Positions 7,918 through 16,034 of a stretch of DNA of 47,712 nucleotides are shown here, piece by piece. A program made the translations under genes and the position numbers. Source of the DNA: Prosthecochloris sp. (GTDB lineage Bacteria > Bacteroidota > Chlorobiia > Chlorobiales > Chlorobiaceae). The notes under the pieces were generated by a model, which searched no databases, was not told where the DNA came from, and saw nothing but the letters and a program-made list of their open reading frames with translations. Positions within the stretch are counted from its first letter, which is position 1. Each line of letters begins with the position of its first letter. Location: NCBI GenBank assembly GCA_015482705.2, contig JADMLA020000027.1, positions 1 through 47,712 on the forward strand. Reading direction: 5' to 3'.

Positions 7918-8940
7918 ATGGGTCAAAAAAGAATCTTAAGCGGTATGCGCCCGACCGGAAAGCTGCATTTGGGTCATTACACCGGTGCACTTGAAAACTG
8001 GGTGGCAAGGCAAAACGAGCTCGATGCCGGCAGGAAAAGAGTGTTTGAAACCTATTTCCTGATAGCCGACTATCACAGCCTTACGACATCGCTTGAAACT
8101 GCTGATATTTTTGACTGCACCATCGACATGGTGATCGACTGGCTTGCTGCAGGCGTCGATCCTGAAAAAAGTCCGATTTTCAGGCAATCCAGAGTGAAAC
8201 AGCATACCGAGCTATTCCTGATTTATGCAATGCTCATCACTGCCTCGAGGCTTGAACGAAACCCGACGCTGAAAGATCAGGTAAGAGACCTCAATATGGA
8301 AGCGATTTCCTATGGACACCTGGGCTACCCCGTTCTTCAGGCTGCAGATATTTTGCTCTACAAGGGAAATATCGTTCCGGTTGGGGAGGACCAGTTACCA
8401 CACGTTGAAATAACCAGAGAGATTGCCCGGCGTTTCAACAAACAGTATCAACATCCTGAAATTGGAGATGTTTTTGAAGAACCGGAACCCAAAATCACAA
8501 AGTTCTCGCGTCTTGCCGGTCTCGATGGCAAAATGAAGATGTCAAAATCCCTTGGCAATACCATATTTCTGTCGGACTCACCTGAAGAAGTTCAGAAAAA
8601 GCTTCGTAAAGCTGTAACCGATACGCAGAAGATCAGAAAAAACGACCCCGGACGCCCGGAAGTATGCACCGTTTTCAGTTACCACTGCAAGTTTTCAGAT
8701 TCGAAAAGGGTTGAGCAAATCGAAAGGGATTGCAGGTCAGGTGCTCTCGGCTGCGTTGATTGCAAAAAGCTTTGCGCTACTGCCATTTCCGAAGAATTAG
8801 CCCCGATTCTCGAAAAACGCTCAGAATATGTTGCCCGACCGGATATGGTGAAAGAAATACTTCTGACCGGTGAAAATCGTGCCCGCATGGTTGCAGAAGA
8901 AACCATGCGTCAAGTCAGGGAAGCGATGAAAATAGGTTAA
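7918..8940 (+). CDS. trpS: Tryptophanyl-tRNA synthetase with a Cys4 cluster motif
   Basis: This class I synthetase of 340 residues charges tRNA-Trp. The HIGH motif is HLGH at 17-20 inside PTGKLHLGHY, and KMSKS is exact at 207-211. Unlike the plain form, it has four cysteines with spacing C250-x21-C272-x6-C279-x2-C282, close to the C-x22-C-x6-C-x2-C motif that binds a [4Fe-4S] cluster in the Thermotoga maritima enzyme. No clear Shine-Dalgarno precedes the ATG at 7918. The 207 bases upstream, between it and the SRP RNA, contain no leader peptide or T-box signature that I can recognise. Confidence 0.97.
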   Translation: MGQKRILSGMRPTGKLHLGHYTGALENWVARQNELDAGRKRVFETYFLIADYHSLTTSLETADIFDCTIDMVIDWLAAGVDPEKSPIFRQSRVKQHTELFLIYAMLITASRLERNPTLKDQVRDLNMEAISYGHLGYPVLQAADILLYKGNIVPVGEDQLPHVEITREIARRFNKQYQHPEIGDVFEEPEPKITKFSRLAGLDGKMKMSKSLGNTIFLSDSPEEVQKKLRKAVTDTQKIRKNDPGRPEVCTVFSYHCKFSDSKRVEQIERDCRSGALGCVDCKKLCATAISEELAPILEKRSEYVARPDMVKEILLTGENRARMVAEETMRQVREAMKIG

Positions 8941-8973
8941 AATAACAATAAACAAACGACAGGAATCAACAGC

Positions 8974-9663
8974 GTGCCACACAACGATACATTTGCTTTC
9001 ATTTTCGATATGGATGGTGTTCTCGTCGACAACATGCACATGCATGCCCGCTCATGGGTGGAGCTTTTCCAAGATTACGGACTCGAAGGCCTCGATCCCG
9101 ATCGTTATCTCCGTGAAACTGCCGGAATGAAAGGACTCGATGTTCTTCGTCATTTTCTCGACAAAGACATAACACCTGAAAAGGCCGAAAAACTCACGGA
9201 ACTGAAAGATTTTCTCTACCGGTTCATGTACAGAGATGAAATCCGTCCGATTGAAGGACTCGAAGCGTTTCTCGACAAAGCTGAATCAATGATGATCAAA
9301 CTTGGAGTCGGTACAGGTGCAGGAGCGAGGAACATCGAATATACACTTGGTATTCCCGGCCTGAAAAACCGGTTCAATGCTGTCGTTGGATCACATCAGG
9401 TACGGTATGGAAAACCCCATCCTGACATTTTTCTGCGCGTGGCGGAACTTCTCGAAACCGAACCGGCCAGGTGCATTGTTTTCGAGGATGCACTGCCAGG
9501 TCTCGAAGCAGCTAATGCTGCCGGTATGAAAAGCGTTGCACTCGCAACGACAAATCCAGCCGAGATCATGCGGGACCGTCCGGGCGTCATGGCTGTCATC
9601 GATGATTTTACAGCCCTTTCTCCTGATACAATCCTTGAAAAATCCTGTATCGTACAACCATAA
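8974..9663 (+). CDS. HAD-superfamily hydrolase, beta-phosphoglucomutase-like
   Basis: The start is GTG with AGGA nine bases upstream. The 229-residue product has the haloacid dehalogenase motif I FDMDGVLVD (11-19) with Asp12 as nucleophile and Asp14 as general acid/base. A helical cap follows, then motif II GVGTGAG, a motif III lysine in VRYGKPHPD and motif IV IVFEDALPG. This domain order is that of the beta-phosphoglucomutase/phosphatase subfamily. Its place 33 bases after trpS and 27 bases before argS suggests one transcript, but the genes do not share a pathway. The substrate is not predictable; sugar phosphates are likely. Confidence 0.85.
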   Translation: MPHNDTFAFIFDMDGVLVDNMHMHARSWVELFQDYGLEGLDPDRYLRETAGMKGLDVLRHFLDKDITPEKAEKLTELKDFLYRFMYRDEIRPIEGLEAFLDKAESMMIKLGVGTGAGARNIEYTLGIPGLKNRFNAVVGSHQVRYGKPHPDIFLRVAELLETEPARCIVFEDALPGLEAANAAGMKSVALATTNPAEIMRDRPGVMAVIDDFTALSPDTILEKSCIVQP

Positions 9664-9690
9664 GCAAGCTAAGGCAACAACACTCTCGAC

Positions 9691-11346
9691 ATGCGGGAAT
9701 ATTTTATAGAACACATACGAACAGCCCTGAAAACAGCAGGCATCACAACAGAAAAAGATATTCAGTTAGAAAAACCGGCGGACAACAAGTTCGGCGACTT
9801 TTCAACGAATATCGCCCTCGTGCTTTCTAAAGAGTGCCGAAAAAACCCTCGCCAGCTTTCACAAGAGATCGCCGAAAAGCTCTCGTTCGAACCGGGAACT
9901 GTGCGGAAAACAGAAATCGCCGGTCCGGGATTCATTAATTTCTACCTCGAGCCTGCATTCATCATGCAGTTGCTCGAACAAGCCATCACCGAAGGCGATG
10001 GATTCGGGCAGAGCCTTGTCGGGCAAGACAAAACCGCCATTGTCGAGTATGTCAGCGCAAATCCTACAGGACCGCTTACCATAGGCCGGGGAAGAGGCGG
10101 CGTTCTCGGTGATTGTATAGCAAACATCCTCGAAGCACAGGGGTATACCGTTACCCGGGAATACTATTTCAACGACGCAGGCAGGCAGATGACAATTCTT
10201 GCCGAATCGGTTCGTTTTCGTTACCTCGAGCTTTGCGGAGAGGTGATCGATTTCCCTGAAACCCATTATCAAGGCGGCTATATCAAAGTCATTGCCGAAA
10301 AGCTCTTTGAAAAACAAGGCAATGCTCTGCTCAAATCAGACGATCTCGCTCCGTTCAAGCAAACCGCTGAAACCTATATTTTCACCCATATCAAAAGTAC
10401 ACTTCACCGCCTGGACATAACCCATGACAGTTACTTCAACGAGCACAAGCTTTACCTTCCGGATGAGAGCGAACAATCACCGAACAGGCAGGTGATCGAC
10501 CTGCTCCGAGAAAAAGGATACATCGACGAATATGACGGAGCGACCTGGTTTACAACCTCGAAACTCGGACAGGAAAAAGACAAGGTTCTCGTCAAGTCCA
10601 GCGGAGAACCCAGCTACCGTCTCCCGGACATCGCTTACCATATCACGAAATTCAAACGGGGCTTTTCCGAGATCGTCAATATTTTCGGAGCCGATCATAT
10701 CGATGAATATCCCGACATCATAGAAGCCTTGAAAATCCTTGGCTACGATACAGACCGTATTCGTGTCGCCATCAATCAGTTCGTAACCACAACCGTCAAT
10801 GGTGAGACGGTCAAGATGTCAACCAGAAAAGGGAACGCTGACCTGCTGGACGACCTTATCGATGATGTCGGTCCCGACGCAACAAGGCTTTTCTTTATCA
10901 TGCGCAGCAAGGATTCTCACTTGAATTTCGATGTAGAGCTGGCAAAAAAACAATCGAAAGACAACCCGGTATTCTACCTCCAGTATGCACATGCCCGTAT
11001 CTGCAGCCTGCTTCGCATGGCTGACCAGGAAGCCGGTTTCATCCTTCCGACCGAAGGGATGCACCTCATGAGGAAAATGACCTCCGACCACGAAATCCGG
11101 CTGGGCTTCATGTTGCTTGAATTCCCCGAAGTCATCGACGTCTGTGGGAGATTTCTCGAACCGCAGAAAATGGTCGAGTACCTGCATGGCGTAGCTGAGC
11201 TGTACCACCGCTTCTATCAGGAATGCCCTATTCTCAAAGCAGAACCGGATATCCGTACAGCAAGGATCTTCCTCTCCGTTGCAACCCGGCAGGTTCTTCG
11301 CAACGGATTCAGAATACTTGGAATATCAGCACCTGAATCAATGTGA
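9691..11346 (+). CDS. argS: Arginyl-tRNA synthetase with an altered HIGH motif
   Basis: The 551-residue class I synthetase has the N-terminal Add-1 domain (1 to about 110), a catalytic core and the C-terminal DALR anticodon-binding domain ending in RNGFRILGI. The core block VSANPTGPL (121-129) normally runs into HxGH, but here it is TIGR (130-133), so neither histidine of HIGH is present. The second motif is VKMSTRKGN, a known variant form of KMSKS in this family. The reading frame is full length and uninterrupted, so it is a working gene and not a remnant. It is the third gene of the trpS-HAD-argS run and ends 52 bases before nadD, which comes from the other strand. Confidence 0.96.
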   Translation: MREYFIEHIRTALKTAGITTEKDIQLEKPADNKFGDFSTNIALVLSKECRKNPRQLSQEIAEKLSFEPGTVRKTEIAGPGFINFYLEPAFIMQLLEQAITEGDGFGQSLVGQDKTAIVEYVSANPTGPLTIGRGRGGVLGDCIANILEAQGYTVTREYYFNDAGRQMTILAESVRFRYLELCGEVIDFPETHYQGGYIKVIAEKLFEKQGNALLKSDDLAPFKQTAETYIFTHIKSTLHRLDITHDSYFNEHKLYLPDESEQSPNRQVIDLLREKGYIDEYDGATWFTTSKLGQEKDKVLVKSSGEPSYRLPDIAYHITKFKRGFSEIVNIFGADHIDEYPDIIEALKILGYDTDRIRVAINQFVTTTVNGETVKMSTRKGNADLLDDLIDDVGPDATRLFFIMRSKDSHLNFDVELAKKQSKDNPVFYLQYAHARICSLLRMADQEAGFILPTEGMHLMRKMTSDHEIRLGFMLLEFPEVIDVCGRFLEPQKMVEYLHGVAELYHRFYQECPILKAEPDIRTARIFLSVATRQVLRNGFRILGISAPESM

Positions 11347-11398
11347 CGAAGAAAAAACAATTACAACCTTCCGGCAAGATAAAGGAAAGGCAGGGCGT

Positions 11399-12007
11399 TT
11401 ACTCTTCAGTGGACCGGTACAAGCCTTCATCGACAATGTATCGCCAAATGGTCTCCGGGATTTGCTGAGAGCAATCTTGATCTGAGGCAATACGATCCCT
11501 TATATCAGTGGAGGATAATGGAAGATTGAAATCGATACGGTGAAATTTTTGTTCGTGAAGCTTTTCCAGGCTGGCTGCTTCAGCCCCCGCGCCATCCACC
11601 GTTTCTCTACCGAAGACAACGATGTTGCATCGCCGGATCAGCTCTTCCCACGACTTCCAGTGGCGGAAGCTCCGGTAGTTGTCCTCACCGATCAAAAGGG
11701 TGATGTTCGATGATGAGTAAATCTCTTCGAGATATGTTACGAGATCAATCGTATAGGAGGGATACGCACGGTTGACTTCCCAACTGCAAACTTCAGCTAT
11801 GGCTCCTGTTCTGTTAACAGTTTCAGCCAGCAATTCGGCCATTTGCACCCGATCCCTGTCAGATGATCGAGGGCTCTCTTTCAAAGGATTGTTGGAAACC
11901 GAAATAACCAGCCGGTTTAACGCCAAGAGCTCCCTAGCATAGAGGCACAAGGCAAGATGGCCATTATGCGGGGGGTCGAATGTTCCACCAAAAACAGCAA
12001 GTTGCAC
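11399..12007 (-). CDS. nadD: Nicotinate-nucleotide adenylyltransferase
   Basis: This 202-residue enzyme makes deamido-NAD from nicotinate mononucleotide and ATP. It has GGTFDPPHNGH (7-17) with the nucleotidyltransferase HxGH motif and LSSTDIRDR near 165-175, the ISSTxIR element that closes the ATP site. The length is typical. The start is a GTG, 12 bases after the bamD stop, so the two are likely cotranscribed with bamD first. Convergent argS ends only 52 bases away, and I see no hairpin in the gap. Confidence 0.95.
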   Translation of the reverse strand: MQLAVFGGTFDPPHNGHLALCLYARELLALNRLVISVSNNPLKESPRSSDRDRVQMAELLAETVNRTGAIAEVCSWEVNRAYPSYTIDLVTYLEEIYSSSNITLLIGEDNYRSFRHWKSWEELIRRCNIVVFGRETVDGAGAEAASLEKLHEQKFHRIDFNLPLSSTDIRDRIASDQDCSQQIPETIWRYIVDEGLYRSTEE

Positions 12008-12019
12008 GGCTCATGCACT

Positions 12020-12919
12020 CTATCCGTTCTCGAAATGCTCTACAATGTTGTTGCGATAATCCTCAACCTTTTCCATGTTTTCGGGAAACTGCTGATCATA
12101 TGCATCGAGAGCAGCTTGCGCCTCAAACCACTTTTCTCTCTTTATAAGCACCCCGATCTTGCCGAACCACGCTTTTTCATAGTAGATCGTATCGGGGTAA
12201 AAGCGAATAACATTGTCATAATATGCTATCGACCCGCGATACTTTTTAAGTTTTTGATACTGTTCGGCAATGGAATACTCGCTCAATGCCAGTTTTTCCC
12301 TGAGCTCACCAATGCTTGATGCGCTTTCCGTCACTTTATCGAGTCGCGCATACTGAGCCTCGGCAATAGCCAGATTTCTTTTGTACAGAGCATTGTCGGG
12401 ATTAAGCGCGACAAGTTCAGTGTACATTTCGATATCACTTTGCAGTTGCTGAGGATCTCTGATAGGATACAGCTCCAGATAAAGCTGAAACTCACGGATG
12501 GCTTTTCTCGTATGTTCCTGATCCCGAGAAAACGTCGGTGAAAGCTCTTTATGAGATTTTGCCAGCATGAACTGCGCACCCTCTGCATAAGGCGAACCCG
12601 GCGTCTGCTCGAGCAGCCTGTTGAAAATATCGACTGCGAGCAGAAACTGTTCAGAACTGTAGTAGGCATTTGCAAGGGCGAACAGAACGTCATCCTCGAG
12701 GGTGGTCGCCCTTGTATCGAACATCAGTGACTCCAGTTCAATGATAGCCTTGTCATAATCCTCTTCTGCTACAAGCTCCTGAGCATAGGCGTATCGTACA
12801 ACAACATCCCCATCCTTCGGGGGTTTCACCGAAGAACATGCCGAAAACAGCACGCCTGTAACAAGACATAGACCGACTACCAGAGCCATTCGTTTGATCA
12901 GAAATCTCGAAACCAGCAT
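12020..12919 (-). CDS. bamD: Outer membrane protein assembly lipoprotein BamD
   Basis: The chosen ATG at 12919 has GGAG seven bases upstream; a second in-frame ATG at 12940 would add seven residues and lacks such a site. The 299-residue protein has a basic start, a hydrophobic helix and FSAC with Cys28 as the lipidation site. TPR-type helical repeats follow, such as AYAQELVAEEDYDKAI and YYSSEQFLLAVDIFNRLL, and continue to the C-terminus. BamD is the essential lipoprotein partner of BamA in folding outer membrane barrels. At about 300 residues it is longer than the 245 of E. coli, owing to extra helices after residue 130. Confidence 0.9.
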   Translation of the reverse strand: MLVSRFLIKRMALVVGLCLVTGVLFSACSSVKPPKDGDVVVRYAYAQELVAEEDYDKAIIELESLMFDTRATTLEDDVLFALANAYYSSEQFLLAVDIFNRLLEQTPGSPYAEGAQFMLAKSHKELSPTFSRDQEHTRKAIREFQLYLELYPIRDPQQLQSDIEMYTELVALNPDNALYKRNLAIAEAQYARLDKVTESASSIGELREKLALSEYSIAEQYQKLKKYRGSIAYYDNVIRFYPDTIYYEKAWFGKIGVLIKREKWFEAQAALDAYDQQFPENMEKVEDYRNNIVEHFENG

Positions 12920-13002
12920 AACACACTCCGTAAATAACATAAAAATGTATGAAGTAAGAGAATAAGACTATTCGGCTTAAAATCAAAAGCAAACACGGCA
13001 AA

Positions 13003-13208
13003 GAGGCTGTCACAAAAGCACTGCGTAACGTCTATCGTTCATCATACAAATGTTTCCTGCAGAAAGTCATGTAGCCCCCCGTGAAACAGTAGTTCGGATT
13101 TCACAGGGATAGCGATATCGATAATGGCATTCACTGGAAAATGGATCCCCGGGTCTAACCCGGGGATGACTACATGAAAACTAATTACAGAACAAATGAG
13201 ACAGTCTC
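13003..13208. repeat. MITE-like element with nested inverted repeats
   Basis: GAGGCTGTC (13003-13011) and GACAGTCTC (13200-13208) are inverted copies with one mismatch in nine. Inside, TCATGTAG (13067-13074) and CTACATGA (13170-13177) form a perfect 8-base inverted pair. Within that lie CCCGTGAAA (13078-13086) with TTTCACAGGG (13099-13108, one bulged base), a CGATATCG palindrome near 13112-13119, and the strong hairpin at 13145-13167. No ORF of note fills it. It fills most of the gap between bamD and the DUF2892 gene. It could be a miniature inverted-repeat transposable element or an expressed structured RNA. No target-site duplication is visible at its edges. Confidence 0.5.
13145..13167. 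repeat. Perfect 10-bp inverted repeat with 3-base loop
   Basis: ATCCCCGGGT (13145-13154) and ACCCGGGGAT (13158-13167) are perfectly complementary around CTA. GC-rich palindromes with this CCCCGGG core occur as dispersed repeats in many bacterial genomes. No T run follows on either strand, so it is not an obvious terminator. It is the most stable part of the larger element around it. Confidence 0.85.
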
Positions 13209-13230
13209 GATTTTTCCTTCTGTCGAGCCG

Positions 13231-13482
13231 TCAGACAGGCAAGCGTTTTTCCTGCTTGGCGGGCTTCACAGATGGATCGAGATAGCCGCCAGTAGAGCCG
13301 TAACCACCTGCAGTATTGAATCCCATTAAGGGATAGAGCGGACAGAATCCCACGATTCCTGTAATCAATGGAACGAGGCCGGTGAGCCACCACCAACCCT
13401 GAAACACCACTCCTGCGATAAGCATTACAGAACCAAGGATGATTCTCACGTTTCTGTCAAGAACGCCGATGTTTTTCTGCAT
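13231..13482 (-). CDS. DUF2892 (YgaP-like) small inner membrane protein
   Basis: The 83-residue protein begins MQKNIGVLDRNVRIILG and has two hydrophobic segments, about 14-27 and 32-48, with the GFCPLYPLMGFNT motif that marks the DUF2892 family. The domain forms the transmembrane part of the rhodanese YgaP, but no rhodanese domain is present here. GAGGAG nine bases before the ATG supports the start. The tail after residue 58 (GGYGSTGGYLDP) is glycine-rich and probably flexible. Family members often sit near sulfur-handling genes, and the next gene upstream is DsrE-like, which would fit, but the function is unknown. Confidence 0.8.
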   Translation of the reverse strand: MQKNIGVLDRNVRIILGSVMLIAGVVFQGWWWLTGLVPLITGIVGFCPLYPLMGFNTAGGYGSTGGYLDPSVKPAKQEKRLPV

Positions 13483-13679
13483 GTTTTCAGGCTCCTCATA
13501 TTTAAGCTGTTATTAAAAAACAAGTAGTGTTACAATGTATCCTTGAAATTACAACCTGCAGACTGTAATATCAACATCCTCACATGATTTTTAACACCTG
13601 CCCATCCGGCTATCCGAATAGGTCGAGGTTACGGAACAAGCTTCATAACAACCTTGAATAATCAGGAACCGAGCTGCGT

Positions 13680-14120
13680 TTAAAATGTAAAGAGTTTGAT
13701 ACCCTCTTCCCGTAGCCTTTGAGCAACTACCGGTGGCTTCGCAACAGAGACACCTTCGATGAGCTTATCCGGAGCAGCCCCTTTATTGGGAAGAAAAAGT
13801 GGACACACCTCGACGGTGACGCCTTTTTTAATGAGATTTTTCAGCAGCATTTGCGGTGACTTGTCAAGTGGCTTGACCAATGTCTGTTTACTGTTTTTCA
13901 TGGCAAGCTCGCCACCTGGACCACACAAGAGCATACGAACGCTTTTGCCCTGTTCGACGGTCTGGGTTGAAAGCACCATCGCCATCATCTGAGTCTGAAC
14001 ATCTCCGGTGGTTACAACGACAAAGAGTCCTTTTGTATCGTCAGAAGCCATCGCCTGAAGCGGCATAATGCTTGCTGCAAGCAAGAGAAGTGCCGTAACG
14101 GTTTTTCCAAATACACGCAT
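13680..14120 (-). CDS. Periplasmic DsrE-like protein
   Basis: The 146-residue product has a Sec signal peptide (MRVFGKTVTALLLLAASI, cleavage near AMA at 23-25). The rest resembles the DsrE/DsrF/TusD fold: a first strand GLFVVVTTGD, a helix with TQMMAMVLSTQ, a strand VRMLLCGPGGELAM, and a second half LLKNLIKKGVTVEVCPLFLPNKG. Cys57-region and Cys106-region cysteines (in LLCGPG and EVCPLF) could hold sulfane sulfur, which is the role of this fold in sulfur transfer. Export to the periplasm is unusual for DsrE proteins but fits a phototroph that oxidises sulfide outside the cytoplasm. That role is inference. Confidence 0.7.
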   Translation of the reverse strand: MRVFGKTVTALLLLAASIMPLQAMASDDTKGLFVVVTTGDVQTQMMAMVLSTQTVEQGKSVRMLLCGPGGELAMKNSKQTLVKPLDKSPQMLLKNLIKKGVTVEVCPLFLPNKGAAPDKLIEGVSVAKPPVVAQRLREEGIKLFTF

Positions 14121-14276
14121 AGTAATCGTTTCTTTTGGGGTTCATAAATGAAATTATAATGGAGCATGCCTCCGACAAAGAGCCGAAAGCGACGTAATAT
14201 AGGGATAGTTCTATCCCGAAAAAAACAAAAAAAGAGGCGTCGATACATTGATATCGGGAGAAAACGCACCCGACAG

Positions 14277-14349
14277 TGGAGCTTAGGGGAGTCGAACCCC
14301 TGACCTTCTCATTGCGAACGAGACGCTCTACCAACTGAGCTAAAGCCCC
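14277..14349 (-). tRNA. tRNA-Ala (CGC)
   Basis: The minus strand folds as a normal 73-base cloverleaf: acceptor GGGGCTT with AAGCTCC, D arm GCTC/GAGC, anticodon stem TCTCG/TGAGA around the loop TTCGCAA, giving anticodon CGC, and T arm AGGGG/CCCCT with the TTCGA loop. The acceptor has the G3-U70 wobble pair that alone marks tRNA-Ala. The discriminator is A, and CCA is not encoded. CGC reads the GCG codon. Confidence 0.96.
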
Positions 14350-14437
14350 ATGTAACAGTCTTTCAAAAAAAGCGGAAAGAATCGCAGATAACGCTCACCC
14401 TGCTCTTTGGGTATATCCGATGACAGAACCCGGATCG

Positions 14438-14468
14438 AAAAAAAGCCTGCATTGAAAAGCAGGCTTTT
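14438..14468 (-). terminator. Intrinsic terminator of the ATP synthase operon
   Basis: AAAAGCCTGC (14441-14450) pairs perfectly with GCAGGCTTTT (14459-14468) around an 8-base loop. Read on the minus strand it ends in a run of seven T, 36 bases past the atpH stop. It separates the operon from tRNA-Ala. The T run is partly inside the stem, and the hairpin could also work for the plus strand. Confidence 0.88.
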
Positions 14469-14504
14469 AAAAAATCATGATATCTCTCTTCTTCCGATCC
14501 GGTA

Positions 14505-15044
14505 TCATGCATTTTCGGTAAGGGCACTGTTCAGCTGCTGTAGCTGGTGTTTTACGCTGTTGTCGAGAATCGTATCACCGATCTTAACGGTCACGCCACC
14601 CAAAAGTGCTTTGTCAAGAGATAATTTCGCCCTGACTTTCTTACCGGTGTACTTTGCAAGACCGTCGATCAGCATTTTCGATTGTTCGTCGTCCAACTCG
14701 ACCGCACTGGCAACAGCAACGTTGACAATGCCACCCCGTTCATCCTGTAGTGCGGAGTACTCATCGATAACATCCTGCAGTATCGATGCCCGCTTTTTTC
14801 TACAGAGCAGGTTGATGAACAACAACGATTTTTCGCTCAGGCCGCTGAAAACCTCTTTTAGAATACGGGCTTTGGTGTCACCCTTGATAAGAGGGCTTTT
14901 CAACATCGTAACGAGGTCACGTGAACCCTCAAGAGTCACACGAATCACCTCGAGATCTTTGGCTACCACTTCAGCCAAACCGCTCTCTTCGGCCACCTCC
15001 AGTAACGCTTTGGCATACCGCCTGCTCGCAATTGTACTTGACAT
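14505..15044 (-). CDS. atpH: ATP synthase F1 subunit delta
   Basis: The 179-residue delta subunit connects F1 to the peripheral stalk. It starts SSTIASRRYAKALLEVAEE, the typical N-terminal helix of the family, and ends with the conserved block LGGVTVKIGDTILDNSVKHQL near 148-168 (the beta-rich C-terminal domain). Length is normal for the family. It lies 13 bases after atpF and is the last gene before the terminator. In most bacteria atpA follows at once; here the F1 genes atpA, atpG, atpD and atpC are absent, so they must be at other loci. Confidence 0.95.
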   Translation of the reverse strand: MSSTIASRRYAKALLEVAEESGLAEVVAKDLEVIRVTLEGSRDLVTMLKSPLIKGDTKARILKEVFSGLSEKSLLFINLLCRKKRASILQDVIDEYSALQDERGGIVNVAVASAVELDDEQSKMLIDGLAKYTGKKVRAKLSLDKALLGGVTVKIGDTILDNSVKHQLQQLNSALTENA

Positions 15045-15057
15045 TTTCAGGACCTTT

Positions 15058-15585
15058 TCAGTTACGGTTTTGCGACAGATCCTGAATCATGCTGTCAACA
15101 ATTTTCTTTTGCTTTTCAGCATCCAGGTTCGCCATAATAATTTTTTCGGCTCCTTTGACAGCAAGATCAGCGACTTCTGTTCTCAGTTCCATCAAAGCAC
15201 GGCGCTTTTCCTGCTCGATCTCATCTTTTGCAGACGCAATCATTCTGGCAGCCTCCGTATGAGCCTTTTCTGTGATTTCCGCACGGAGCTTATCACCATA
15301 CTCTTTTCCTTCCCTGACAATCTTTTCCGCTTCCGAATCAGCCTTTGCAAGAAGCGCCTTGTTTTTTCTCAGCACCTCTTCAGCCTCTTCTTTTGCCGTA
15401 TACGCACGATCGATAGAATCCTGAATCCCTTTTTCTCTTTCTTCAAGAGCGTTGAGCATCGGGCCCCAGGTAAACTTTTTCAAAATAAAGAGCACGATAA
15501 CGAACGTGACGGTCGTCCAGAAAATAAGCCCGGGATTAGGGTCGAGCAAGCCGCCGCTAAGCACTATAATTCCTGACGTAAGCAT
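15058..15585 (-). CDS. atpF: ATP synthase Fo subunit b
   Basis: The 175-residue subunit b forms the peripheral stalk. One membrane helix lies at about 18-38 (NPGLIFWTTVTFVIVLFIL), followed by a long charged helix rich in Glu, Lys and Ala, with no breaks, that makes the coiled stalk. The start has AAGGAG about 11 bases upstream. It lies between atpE and atpH. Only one b-type gene is seen, not a b/b' pair as in many phototrophs. Confidence 0.95.
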   Translation of the reverse strand: MLTSGIIVLSGGLLDPNPGLIFWTTVTFVIVLFILKKFTWGPMLNALEEREKGIQDSIDRAYTAKEEAEEVLRKNKALLAKADSEAEKIVREGKEYGDKLRAEITEKAHTEAARMIASAKDEIEQEKRRALMELRTEVADLAVKGAEKIIMANLDAEKQKKIVDSMIQDLSQNRN

Positions 15586-15686
15586 GGAATACTATTCTCC
15601 TTTACGATTGAATAAATCCGGAATGCGGCAAATCATTATAACAGCCGCATTCGGTTCTCATGACGTATGATGTATTACTTTTCCGC

Positions 15687-15923
15687 TTACTTCAAAACCA
15701 GCAACACTGCGATAACCTCACCGAACAGGGCAACACCCTCGATAAGTGCGGCAGCAATGATCATGGTTGTACGGATATCCGCAGTTGCCTCAGGATTGCG
15801 AGCGGTACCTTCAGCAGCTGAGCCTGCAATGTTACCGATACCAAGACCTGCCCCAAGAACAGCTAAACCTGCGGCGATACCGGCACCCAGATAACCCAAC
15901 CCTTCATTACCCAAACCTTCCAT
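15687..15923 (-). CDS. atpE: ATP synthase Fo subunit c
   Basis: The 78-residue hairpin protein forms the rotor ring. Helix 1 has the packed glycine run AGLAVLGAGLGIGNIAGSA, the polar loop has ARNPE (41-45) that contacts gamma and epsilon, and helix 2 carries the ion-binding Glu62 in ALIEGVALFGEV. The Gln and Ser/Thr ligands of sodium-binding rings are missing, so proton coupling is expected. GGAGGG before the ATG is a very strong ribosome site, fitting the high copy number of this subunit. Confidence 0.97.
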   Translation of the reverse strand: MEGLGNEGLGYLGAGIAAGLAVLGAGLGIGNIAGSAAEGTARNPEATADIRTTMIIAAALIEGVALFGEVIAVLLVLK

Positions 15924-16034
15924 GTTTTTACTCCCTCCAATGATTTGTTATGTATTGAGATCTATTGAAAAAACGGTTTAAAACCCTGACAAAAGTACAA
16001 AATATAACTGGTAATAAGAACTATCTCTTTCCGA

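Noticed and set aside
14407..15576. 389-codon plus-strand frame across atpF and atpH
   Set aside because: It is the antisense shadow of two certain genes, has low-complexity Ser/Arg/Phe composition and no ribosome site.
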